From an uncultured Pseudomonadota bacterium (GTDB taxonomy: Bacteria > Pseudomonadota > Gammaproteobacteria > Competibacterales > Competibacteraceae): a DNA stretch of 33,439 nt. The notes beneath the pieces are model-generated. The model ran no database searches. It was not told the DNA's origin and saw nothing but the letters and a program-made list of their open reading frames with translations. Positions 9,824-16,014 of the stretch are shown here, piece after piece. The translations under genes and the position numbers were made by a program. The DNA lies in assembly GCA_903844665.1 (NCBI GenBank), contig CAIMUS010000204.1, positions 1 to 33,439 on the forward strand, read 5' to 3'. Each line of letters opens with the position of its first letter. Positions within the stretch are counted from its first letter, which is position 1.

Positions 9824-10678
9824 ATGTCGGAGCAATCCTTTATCGGCCACACTCACGCCCGCCGGCGCGGCGGCTTTGTCGAGCGCTTGGTGGCCGATTT
9901 GCTGGCGGTGCTGGAGCATGCCTTTTACGCCGAGCGAATGGCGCAGACCGCGGGTCTGTTGCAGCGTCTCGACCCGCGCATCAAGGTGGTGGGAACGCTG
10001 ACCCTGATCTGCGCCGCCGTCCTGGCGCGGCATCTGCCGGTGATCCTGGGTCTGTTCATGAGCGCCGTCGTCCTGGCATGCCTGTCGTCTATTTCGATCC
10101 GCATGTTGGCGGCCGGGGTATGGACCAGCGTAGTGCTGTTTACGGGGGCTATCGCGCTGCCGGCGCTCTGCCTTGTCCCTGGAGAGGTATTGTATCGGCT
10201 GCCATTGCTGGACTGGCCGGTCACCCGCCAGGGATTGGAAAGCGCCGCCCTGCTGCTGAGCCGCGCGGAGACGACGGCAACCCTGGCGGCGCTGCTGATC
10301 CTGAGCACGCCCTGGACGCATGTGCTCAAGGCGCTACGGGTATTGGGCGTACCGGCGGTACTGGTTATTATTCTGGGGATGACCCACCGCTATCTCTTCC
10401 TGCTGCTGCAAACCGCTCATGATATGTTCGAAGCCCGTGAGAGCCGGCTGGTCGGAACCCTGACAGGCGCCGAACGCCGCCGCCTGATCGCCGCCAGCGC
10501 CGGAGTGTTATTGAGCAAGAGCATCTATCTGGCCAACGAGGTATTCCTGGCCATGCAATCCCGTGGTTATCGCGGCGAACACTTTACGCTCGACGAGTTT
10601 CGGCTGCGCTGGCCCGATTGGGTGGCAATCGGCGTCGTCATAGTCCTGGTGACAGCCGTTTTCCGCTTCGGCTCTTGA
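9824..10678 (+). CDS. cbiQ: Cobalt/nickel ECF transporter membrane coupling subunit CbiQ
   Basis: The T-subunit that couples CbiO ATP hydrolysis to the CbiM substrate subunit, 284 aa. It contains the typical LLQRLDPRIKV segment at about 47-57, several membrane helices, and the coupling region STPWTHVLKALRVLGVP at about 167-183. A second helical segment ESRLVGT...RRRLIAASAGVLLSKS follows. The reading frame is open from 9743, but the ATG at 9824 (MSEQSFIGHTH) avoids overlap with cbiM and leaves a 28-base gap. It is the middle gene of the cbiMQO operon, with cbiO following after 18 bases. Confidence 0.88.
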   Translation: MSEQSFIGHTHARRRGGFVERLVADLLAVLEHAFYAERMAQTAGLLQRLDPRIKVVGTLTLICAAVLARHLPVILGLFMSAVVLACLSSISIRMLAAGVWTSVVLFTGAIALPALCLVPGEVLYRLPLLDWPVTRQGLESAALLLSRAETTATLAALLILSTPWTHVLKALRVLGVPAVLVIILGMTHRYLFLLLQTAHDMFEARESRLVGTLTGAERRRLIAASAGVLLSKSIYLANEVFLAMQSRGYRGEHFTLDEFRLRWPDWVAIGVVIVLVTAVFRFGS

Positions 10679-10696
10679 TCGTTCAGGTCGATAGCG

Positions 10697-11503
10697 ATGG
10701 CTGAACCGGTCTTCGATGTCTGTAATATCAAGTACAGCTACCAGCGCGTGGCCGCGCTCGATGGCCTGTCGCTGACGATCGGGCAGGGTCAGCGCATTGC
10801 CCTGTTAGGCGCCAATGGCTCGGGCAAATCCACCCTGCTGCGCGTGCTCGATGCCCTGTATTTTCCCCAGGCGGGTCAGGTTTCCGCCTTCGGCGAGCCG
10901 CTGACCGAGGAACGGCTGCAAGACGAAGCCTTCGCCTTCGCTTTCCGCCGCCGGGTCGGGATGATCTTCCAGAATCCGGAAGTGCAACTGTTCAACCCCA
11001 CGGTCTTCGACGAGGTCGCTTTCGGACCCTTACAACTGCGCTGGCCCGGCGAGCGGATTCGCCGCCAAGTCACCGAAACACTGGAACTGCTGGGCATCGC
11101 CCAGTTGAAAGACCGACCGCCGCACCGTCTATCGGGCGGCGAGAAAAAACGGGTGGCGCTGGCCTCGGTGCTGATCCTCGATCCTGAAGTCTTGTTGCTG
11201 GACGAACCGACCGCCGCGCTCGATCCCCAGAGTCAGAGCCAGTTGATCGAATTCATGATCGGTTGGGGCGGCGGCGTCAAGACAGTGATCGTGGCCACCC
11301 ACGATCTGGACAGCGTCGAGGATATCGCCGATCACTGTCTGGTCATGCAAAACGGCCGTATCGTCGCACAAGGACAACCCGCGACGATTCTGTACGATGA
11401 ACCGCTGCTGCGCCAAACCGGCCTGATTCATGCGCATCGCCATGGCCACGCCCACGGCGAAATGCACGTTCATCATCATTTGCATCGCGCTCCGCCGGAT
11501 TAA
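10697..11503 (+). CDS. cbiO: Cobalt/nickel ECF transporter ATPase CbiO with His-rich tail
   Basis: ATP-binding subunit of the metal uptake system, 268 aa. It has Walker A GANGSGKST at about 37-45, Q-loop FQNPEVQLF, signature LSGGEKKR at about 144-151, Walker B EVLLLDEPTAALD at about 161-173, and the switch His in ATHDLD. The last ~25 residues are unusually His-rich, with HAHRHGHAHGEMHVHHHLH. Such tails are known in nickel and cobalt handling proteins and may buffer the metal at the cytosolic face. Whether the metal is Ni or Co is not resolved by sequence. The operon ends here; the accessory island begins directly downstream. Confidence 0.9.
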   Translation: MAEPVFDVCNIKYSYQRVAALDGLSLTIGQGQRIALLGANGSGKSTLLRVLDALYFPQAGQVSAFGEPLTEERLQDEAFAFAFRRRVGMIFQNPEVQLFNPTVFDEVAFGPLQLRWPGERIRRQVTETLELLGIAQLKDRPPHRLSGGEKKRVALASVLILDPEVLLLDEPTAALDPQSQSQLIEFMIGWGGGVKTVIVATHDLDSVEDIADHCLVMQNGRIVAQGQPATILYDEPLLRQTGLIHAHRHGHAHGEMHVHHHLHRAPPD

Positions 11504-11511
11504 GCCTGGTA

Positions 11512-11591
11512 TGTCTGCTCGTATGAATACGGTAGTGCTGTAGCCGGATTTTCTCGCGGACTTGATCGAGCAGAAGGGGCTTGTCAACCAT
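11512..11591 (-). pseudogene. 5-prime remnant of an integron-type tyrosine recombinase gene (intI-like)
   Basis: Reading down from an ATG at 11591 gives MVDKPLLLDQVREKIR then LQHYRIHT. Integron integrases characteristically start with a segment of the form LLDQVRERIRxxHYSIRTEQAY. After HYRIHT a one-base loss would restore TEQTYQ (DNA at about 11512-11524), after which the similarity ends, 8 bases from the cbiO stop. Only about 25 of some 320 codons remain, so it is non-functional. The family assignment rests on this short but distinctive N-terminus. It reads away from the island genes that follow, as intI does relative to its cassettes. Confidence 0.55.
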
Positions 11592-11681
11592 AACCGGAAG
11601 GCGTATAAACCTTTTTCACAGAGTGTGTCTTTACCAAGCTGAATCATAGTCAAAATAACTACTTTTGACGCCTTGGCCGGG

Positions 11682-11729
11682 ATAGACACCACATCTGGGG
11701 TAATTTGTGGCGCCATTTCGGGTGTCTAT
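11682..11729. repeat. 9-bp inverted repeat in the gap before the HEPN-like gene
   Basis: ATAGACACC (11682-11690) and GGTGTCTAT (11721-11729) are exact reverse complements, 30 bases apart. They lie in the 257-base space between cbiO and the HEPN-like gene, where an integron attachment site would be expected if the integrase remnant is real. A GTTAGCT at 11744-11750 is one base from the GTTRRRY core. I cannot call an attI site from this. Apart from the integrase remnant nothing else is visible in the gap. Confidence 0.35.
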
Positions 11730-11760
11730 TTCATGTTAGCTGGCACTCATCACACTGAGC

Positions 11761-12396
11761 ATGCGAAAACCGTTCTGGTTGATTGACGGCAAGTTGCGGG
11801 AAGCCGATTTCTTCCTCGACAAGCTACGCACGTCTCTCGCTCTCGACGATGCACGCTTCTACTTCAGCGCATTCGTGTCGGCGACGCGCTCGGTGACCTA
11901 CGCGATACAGGCTTGCCTGAAAAGAGCACCTGGTTTCTCGGAATGGTACGCGGGAAGAAGGGCAGAGCTCACGAACGATCCTCTCGCCAAGTATTTTCTC
12001 TGCGCCCGCAACACGAGTGTGCACGTTGGCCTCAACCCGCTTGGCCTGCTGCAGCGCAGCATGTTGGGCACGTCTGAATTCTTTCTCTATGGCGAGAAGG
12101 TTCCTGAGCGAAATGCTGTCGCGGGCGCCACACGATACATGTCCTCACTGGTAGACATCGCTGGGGAGGCGTTTTCCAAGTTCTGGTCATTCCTCGACCT
12201 TTCCCATGACGTCACCTTAGCCTCGCTCTTGCGTGACGGGCACTCGATCGAGGATATCGAGGCCGAGTTCGGACTACCGAAAGGCTGGTCGCGTGGTGAG
12301 GGCCGGACTGACGAAGAGCGCTTGGAACTTCTCAAGCAGTACTCACGAACCGACATCCAGAGGCTTCGGCAAAAGTATCCCATGCAGGCTAACTAG
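11761..12396 (+). CDS. HEPN-like protein of unknown role
   Basis: Predicted soluble protein of 211 aa that I do not recognise as a named family. Two features stand out: a helical segment DARFYFSAFVSATRSVTYAIQ at about 30-50, and ARNTSVH at 82-88, which fits the R-x4-6-H motif of HEPN ribonuclease domains (Arg83, His88). HEPN proteins are often toxins or defence RNases. Here no nucleotidyltransferase (MNT) antitoxin sits next to it. The C-terminal part (EDIEAEFGLPKGWSRGEGRTDEER...) is charged and of unknown function. The ATG at 11761 has no strong ribosome-binding site. The gene is the first intact one after the integrase remnant and precedes a RelB/RelE-type pair. Confidence 0.6.
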   Translation: MRKPFWLIDGKLREADFFLDKLRTSLALDDARFYFSAFVSATRSVTYAIQACLKRAPGFSEWYAGRRAELTNDPLAKYFLCARNTSVHVGLNPLGLLQRSMLGTSEFFLYGEKVPERNAVAGATRYMSSLVDIAGEAFSKFWSFLDLSHDVTLASLLRDGHSIEDIEAEFGLPKGWSRGEGRTDEERLELLKQYSRTDIQRLRQKYPMQAN

Positions 12397-12398
12397 CC

Positions 12399-12459
12399 AG
12401 CGCGTAGGTTGGGGTGAGCGCGTAGGTTGGGGTGAGGAACGAACCCCAACCTACGCGCT
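12399..12459. repeat. Direct and inverted copies of a 17-bp repeat (REP/BIME-like)
   Basis: AGCGCGTAGGTTGGGGT occurs at 12399-12415 and again at 12417-12433. Its exact reverse complement is at 12443-12459, separated from the second copy by 9 bases. The unit lies 3 bases after the stop of the HEPN-like gene. Such CGTAGGTTGGG palindromes are common intergenic repeats in proteobacteria. It may act as a terminator or mRNA stabiliser, but that is inference. Confidence 0.75.
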
Positions 12460-12500
12460 ATTGTTATTATGAAATGTATAGCAAAGATCGGGACATACGC

Positions 12501-12713
12501 ATGTTGGCAATTCATCTACCCCCTGAAATTGAACAACGCCTTGAGCGTTTGGCCAAGCTTACCGGACGAACCAAGGCTTATTATGCTCGTGAGGCTATCC
12601 TGGAGCATCTAGAGGATTTGGAAGATACCTATCTAGCCGTTGAGCGCTTGCAGCATCCGGCCAAGCGTTGGACCCAGGATGAACTGGAGCAGGGACTTGA
12701 CCTGGACGATTGA
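12501..12713 (+). CDS. RelB/ribbon-helix-helix antitoxin
   Basis: A small protein of 70 aa. It begins MLAIHLPPEIEQRLERLAKLTGRTKAYYAREAI, the pattern of a ribbon-helix-helix DNA-binding domain (beta strand, then two helices). It ends in an acidic tail (DELEQGLDLDD) of the kind that wraps the toxin. The ATG at 12501 fits the family start; the frame is open upstream to 12432 but runs into the repeat. The antitoxin would neutralise the RelE-like toxin whose gene overlaps its 3-prime end by 17 bases. Antitoxins of this type usually repress their own promoter. Confidence 0.8.
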   Translation: MLAIHLPPEIEQRLERLAKLTGRTKAYYAREAILEHLEDLEDTYLAVERLQHPAKRWTQDELEQGLDLDD

Positions 12714-12972
12714 ATGGGATGATCGCGCGAGGCGGGAGTTGCGCCAACTTGATCACCAGGCCCAGCGAGAGATTCTGCGATTTTTTAGAGAGCGTATCGC
12801 TACCGATGAGGATCCGCAGAGGTTTGGTAAACCCCTGAAGCATGAATTGCAGGGCTTGTGGCGTTATCGGGTTGGCGCTTATCGCATGGTATGCCGTATC
12901 GAGGATAAGCGCTTGGTTGTTCTGGTATTGAGCGTCGGTCATCGTGGCACGATTTATCGCCAATCTCGCTAA
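12697..12972 (+). CDS. RelE/ParE-family toxin
   Basis: Predicted toxin of 91 aa. The sequence TWTIEWDDRARRELRQLD, then LQGLWRYRVGAYRMVCRIED and VLVLSVGHRGTIYR, is the standard RelE-superfamily pattern: an N-terminal beta strand and helices, then the conserved GLWRYRVGxYR core and the closing GHR...Y. A TTG at 12697 gives the family N-terminus and has GGAG/AGGG just upstream. An in-frame ATG at 12679 is the alternative. RelE-type members cut mRNA at the ribosome, while ParE-type members attack gyrase; sequence alone does not decide. It overlaps the antitoxin by 17 bases, so the two are translationally coupled. Confidence 0.8.
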   Translation: MTWTIEWDDRARRELRQLDHQAQREILRFFRERIATDEDPQRFGKPLKHELQGLWRYRVGAYRMVCRIEDKRLVVLVLSVGHRGTIYRQSR

Positions 12973-12973
12973 T

Positions 12974-13120
12974 TAGTGTCTGACCGAAAACCTCTGTTTA
13001 GCACCCTGTAGGAGCGAGCTTGCTCGCGAATCCAGCTAAATTGCCGCTGCACGTCCCTTTCGCGAGCAAGCTCGCTCCTACAGGGGGTAACCGGGTTTTG
13101 TAGTTTTCGGTCAGGCACTA
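12974..13120. mobile_element. 147-bp MITE-like element with nested palindrome
   Basis: The ends TAGTGTCTGACCGAAAAC (12974-12991) and GTTTTCGGTCAGGCACTA (13103-13120) are inverted repeats with one mismatch in 18. Inside is a perfect 26-bp inverted repeat (13005-13030 and 13059-13084) containing GTAGGAGCGAGCTTGCTCGCGAA. The element starts 2 bases after the toxin stop codon. TA at both outer edges is compatible with a TA target duplication as in Tc1/IS630-type elements, which is inference. It has no coding capacity. The inner palindrome recurs at 24902-24975. Confidence 0.7.
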
Positions 13121-13238
13121 AATAGGCCAATGACGATATCATGCATTTTGTCCAGTTTGGAGAAGTAAATTGTCTGTCGAGCCAACCGTTTGATGCGCGC
13201 TCAAATATACGATATCCAACTTTAAAACACTACCCTCT

Positions 13239-13430
13239 TCACGATATCTCGAGCTCAGCAACTCTGCGAACGTTGGGAATGCTTCCGCTTGTCAGTTCTT
13301 TATAAATGTCGATTAAATTCTCCTTCAATTCCTCCTCCGTTTCTCCCTGTGTCCAGTAGTCTGGAAATTCTTCGAGGTGTCCCAACCACATGTCGTCGTC
13401 TTTCCAATAAATATACTTGCTTTTCACCAT
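13239..13430 (-). CDS. HicB-like antitoxin (partner hicA broken)
   Basis: A 63-aa protein with YIYWKDDDMWLGHLEEFPDYWTQGETEEELKENL, the partial RNase H-like fold typical of HicB. Strands are followed by a helix with the G-x-T-EEEL-x-N motif. It has no obvious C-terminal DNA-binding domain. AGGTGA precedes the ATG by 8 bases. The stop TGA (13239-13241) overlaps a GTG in a GTGA, as in many hicB-hicA operons. The frame from that GTG reads V-K-R like HicA but closes at 13222-13224 after six codons, and only a GYRIFERASNG-like stretch survives in another frame. The antitoxin therefore seems to have outlived its toxin. Confidence 0.65.
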   Translation of the reverse strand: MVKSKYIYWKDDDMWLGHLEEFPDYWTQGETEEELKENLIDIYKELTSGSIPNVRRVAELEIS

Positions 13431-13472
13431 CTCGATATCACCTCATCAGCAATCATTGAGAGTGAAGCTTGG

Positions 13473-13531
13473 CCCTAACGCTGGGCATGAGCCACGCGGT
13501 TTACCGCATCGGCTCCCTGCCCTCGTTAGGC
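13473..13531. other. attC-like recombination site (integron cassette site), 59 bp
   Basis: CCCTAAC (13473-13479) and GTTAGGC (13525-13531) form the ends of an imperfect hairpin. The inner arms GGGCATGAGCC and GGCTCCCTGCCC pair with small mismatches around a central segment. The GTTAGGC end fits the GTTRRRY core exactly; the other end differs from RYYYAAC by one base. Length and layout agree with integron attC sites. It lies upstream of the hicB-like gene (minus strand). The direction of the site cannot be fixed by eye. Confidence 0.5.
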
Positions 13532-13611
13532 TAGATAGCCAGATCGTTACTCAAAACTTGGTTTGTCCTCTATTTTCCCACTACCTGGCTTCACTTGCAG
13601 CCATTTCAGTG

Positions 13612-13700
13612 GTAGCCCGGATGTAGGCCAGAGGCCGGAATCCGGGATTCGAGAGTGGAACCCGGATTGCGCTTCGCAAGCTCCGCTCCATCCGGGCTAC
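13612..13700. repeat. 89-bp REP-like element with perfect 12-bp ends
   Basis: GTAGCCCGGATG (13612-13623) and CATCCGGGCTAC (13689-13700) are exact inverted repeats. The interior contains a second arm pair (GGAATCCGGGATTCG and GAACCCGGATTGCG). This is a familiar kind of intergenic palindrome in proteobacteria. It abuts the ABC ATPase gene fragment at 13703. A related copy lies at 16561-16592. Confidence 0.7.
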
Positions 13701-13702
13701 GC

Positions 13703-13803
13703 TGGCTGCTCGATGAACCGACCCAGGGGATGGGCCGCGAAGACGTGGAGCGCGTGACCGGGCTGATCGAGCGGGCGGCGGCTAACCGTACCGTGCTAAT
13801 GGA
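13703..13803 (+). pseudogene. Internal fragment of a LivG-type ABC transporter ATPase gene
   Basis: The frame from 13703 reads WLLDEPTQGMGREDVERVTGLIERAAANRTVLM. This is the Walker B region of branched-chain amino acid (LivG/LivF-like) ATPases: LLDEPTQGMG followed by a helix and a TVLM strand that should run on into VEHD/VEHN. Here the match stops after TVLM at about 13803. On the other side it is cut by a REP-like element. Only about 33 codons remain, on the opposite strand to the neighbouring methyltransferase. It is a stray piece brought in by rearrangement. Confidence 0.65.
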
Positions 13804-13817
13804 GCGATTTGTTAGCC
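13780..13817. other. Possible truncated attC end at the 3-prime side of the restriction-modification pair
   Basis: On the minus strand, directly after the methyltransferase stop, the DNA reads GGCTAACAAATCGCTC. This has the look of an attC inverse core and its adjoining arm. A matching GTTAGCC lies 24 bases further on (RC of 13780-13786), but the intervening sequence belongs to the ABC ATPase fragment. I read it as an attC cut by the rearrangement at about 13803. The 7-bp complementarity could also be chance. Confidence 0.25.
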
Positions 13818-13818
13818 G

Positions 13819-15054
13819 TTACTGCCACCTTGCCGAAACATCAAACTCGATCAGTTCTTTCTTTGAGTTGCGCTTGCGAATGGGCCTGATCTCGATGTCG
13901 GTAAAGCCCATCTCGGCCATGATGTGGACATATATCTTCTCGACTGACAAAAGCTCACCGTAGAAGGTCGAGTTGCCGACGATGTAGTGAAGCCGGGCCC
14001 GCGGCGCGAGGATAGCTCGCAGTTCCGCGAAGTGCTGCGCCATATCGACGCAATACTTTCGGATATAGGCGGCGAGTAGGGCACCGTTCGCGTTCTTGGG
14101 GCTCGCAACACGGGCAAGCGTTGCCTCCAATTCCTGGGATGTGTAAGCGTTCTCCTCGGGCTTCCAGTCGTTAAGGCGACTCGTCGCGACGCCCCAGGTC
14201 CCACCAATCGCGAGCCAGTCGAGTTCCCCGGCGTCGCGCCCGTTCACGAGGAAGCGCAGCCAGTACATATACGGGCGCAGTTCGCGAATGTAAGACATCC
14301 GGTTGGCGTAAGGGGGCGAGGTTACAACCAGATCGAATGGCTCGGTTGTGAGCTTCGAGAGCTTTCGCGCATCATGCAGGATAACCTTCGCCTCCCCTGT
14401 CGGATTTTCGAGGGCCCCCTTGAGAACGAAGGCGACGTTCTCGTGGAAGAGGCCGGCGTAATCCGTTCCTATATCGAGCTCGGGCTGCGGGTTATCCTTG
14501 AAGGACATAGATTGATGGTTAAAGGCCGCGTTCGAGCATGCGATCAGCGTGCGGCAGAACGCAATGCGCAAAAGCTTCCCCTCACCGGTTCCTGGTGGAA
14601 CGGTTTTGTCGATCGCGGCCTGTAGCCGGCAGAGGAAGGTGAGGGCGGCAGGCAGCCACCATCGCTCAATGTTGTGGATCGGCGGCGGCAACGCTGGCTC
14701 GACAATCTGCGCCTTGACCAACGCGAGTACTTCCACGCCCGCGTTTCGCGTCTGCATGACGGTGTCGGCTGAATAGTGGGCGGTCTTCGTCTGACCGAGC
14801 CAGACAAGAAATGCGTTGATGTCCGTGGTTGCGGCATCATGCCCGTGATAAGCAGCGCTCAGCGCCGTGGTGGCAGTACCGCAAAAGGGATCGAAAACGC
14901 GCAGATGGCCGTGGGTACGGTCCATCAGTTCTTCAACGATTTTCACCGAGTAGGCCGGCGTGAGGCGAAGCCAGCCATGCCGCCCGGTTGTTAGATTGTA
15001 CTTGTGAGTATAGTCCGCGCGTTGCCGGAGCTGATCGAAGGCAAGGTGTGTCAT
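13819..15054 (-). CDS. Type II DNA methyltransferase (beta-class, probably N4-cytosine)
   Basis: A 411-aa modification enzyme of a restriction-modification pair. The AdoMet-binding motif FDPFCGTATT is at 54-63 and the catalytic motif TSPPY at 245-249. TSPPY is typical of N4-cytosine (and some N6-adenine) beta-type enzymes. ANRMSYIRELRPYMYWLRFL follows the catalytic motif. A late NSTFYGELLSVEKIY segment resembles the C-terminal part of this class. The ATG at 15054 shares ATGA with the stop of the endonuclease gene upstream, so the two are translationally coupled. The methyltransferase is second in the operon. The recognition site cannot be read from sequence; similarity to M.CfrBI-type enzymes is suspected, not proved. 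Confidence 0.85.
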   Translation of the reverse strand: MTHLAFDQLRQRADYTHKYNLTTGRHGWLRLTPAYSVKIVEELMDRTHGHLRVFDPFCGTATTALSAAYHGHDAATTDINAFLVWLGQTKTAHYSADTVMQTRNAGVEVLALVKAQIVEPALPPPIHNIERWWLPAALTFLCRLQAAIDKTVPPGTGEGKLLRIAFCRTLIACSNAAFNHQSMSFKDNPQPELDIGTDYAGLFHENVAFVLKGALENPTGEAKVILHDARKLSKLTTEPFDLVVTSPPYANRMSYIRELRPYMYWLRFLVNGRDAGELDWLAIGGTWGVATSRLNDWKPEENAYTSQELEATLARVASPKNANGALLAAYIRKYCVDMAQHFAELRAILAPRARLHYIVGNSTFYGELLSVEKIYVHIMAEMGFTDIEIRPIRKRNSKKELIEFDVSARWQ

Positions 15055-15866
15055 CTGGCCTCCGGTGTCAGCAGGGACTGAAGAACCTTGTCGATCTCAT
15101 CGCGGAGGGTCTGCCGGTTGCGCTCGAAGAATCCCGCGAGGTCGTAGCCTACGATCTCGCGCGTGAAGTCGTAAGTCGAGCGGAGCGGATCATTTAGTCC
15201 GACCAAGCCGGTGAGCACCGACCACTTCTCGGCGCGGTATCGGACCAGGATATCGGAGTCGATTTGCGCGGAGAGAATGACCGCGCAAGGTAGATAGCTC
15301 TTAATGTAAGCGGTCGCAGCATTGGCGATATCCGCATTCTGGCGTTTCGAGTCCTTACTCTTGTAACCCTGGCGGACCTCGAAGATGGTTCCTGTAAGGG
15401 CGGCGAAGACGTTGGCTTCGACGCCGACGGTATCGGCTGATTCCTTCATCCAATCATGGAAGCGCTTGCGGGCTTGCTTATTCGGGATCTCGGCAAGTGG
15501 AACGCGGCCGTCGAGGTAAAGCGTGCGCTTCTTGCCATTCGTGCCTGTCACTTCATAGGACCAAGTGACGGCTTCGGATGACAACCCGAGTGAGTCTTGG
15601 AGAACATGCCGAAAGACGCGCTCGCAGCCAATGCCGATCTGGCGATAGATGCTCGTCATCCCTCCAGCGGCCCTGTGGGCAGCGTACATTAGCGGGTTGT
15701 CGAGGCCGAACCAGCTATAGAACGGATCCTTTTGGTACAGACCTTGAAACTGCTCAAGCGTGAGACCGGCACCCGCCCCTTGGCCGAACTTGGGTTTGTA
15801 CTTCGCACACACCCGGATCGGGTCCAAGATCACTTCGAGGTACTTGGCGTCGTTTTTTGACAACAA
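15051..15866 (-). CDS. Type II restriction endonuclease (possibly CfrBI-like)
   Basis: About 271 aa. It overlaps the methyltransferase start by 4 bases, which by itself argues for a cognate endonuclease. A possible PD-(D/E)xK nuclease core is GTIFEVRQGYKSKDSKRQNADIAN, where Glu and Lys of E-V-R-Q-G-Y-K could be catalytic. The N-terminal half has NDAKYLEVILDPIRVCAKYKPKFGQG and a MTSIYRQIGIGCERVFRHVL segment that I associate, with limited certainty, with CfrBI-type enzymes (site CCWWGG). AAGGAG stands 9 bases ahead of a TTG at 15866, so I prefer that start. The frame is open to a TTG at 15968, but that would lie inside the attC-like site. Confidence 0.6.
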   Translation of the reverse strand: MLSKNDAKYLEVILDPIRVCAKYKPKFGQGAGAGLTLEQFQGLYQKDPFYSWFGLDNPLMYAAHRAAGGMTSIYRQIGIGCERVFRHVLQDSLGLSSEAVTWSYEVTGTNGKKRTLYLDGRVPLAEIPNKQARKRFHDWMKESADTVGVEANVFAALTGTIFEVRQGYKSKDSKRQNADIANAATAYIKSYLPCAVILSAQIDSDILVRYRAEKWSVLTGLVGLNDPLRSTYDFTREIVGYDLAGFFERNRQTLRDEIDKVLQSLLTPEAR

Positions 15867-15936
15867 CTGCGTAGACTCCTTCGAGGAATTCCTGTCTTGC
15901 GTGTCGCGCAACACCGCACGTAGTAGCACCGGGTAT

Positions 15937-16014
15937 GACGGCTGACGTGCCGCATAACCGGCTGCCAACGAAGCGCAGCGTAGTTGGCAGTCCTAGTTGA
16001 TGCGATTGTTAGGC
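15937..16014 (-). other. attC-like recombination site between the DUF2442 gene and the restriction-modification pair
   Basis: Read on the minus strand it begins GCCTAAC (RYYYAAC consensus, 16014-16008). It contains a perfect inverted repeat CTGCCAAC (15990-15983) and GTTGGCAG (15969-15962), and continues GGTTATGCGGCAC to GTCAGCC, an imperfect core. GTTATGC (15958-15952) is an alternative core. The TAA stop of the DUF2442 gene lies inside GCCTAAC, the usual arrangement for a gene cassette. One core is degenerate, so the site may be inactive. Confidence 0.5.

Noticed and set aside
12399-13120. CRISPR array from clustered palindromes
   Set aside because: The repeats are of different families, with no regular spacing and no unique spacers; no cas gene is in the window.
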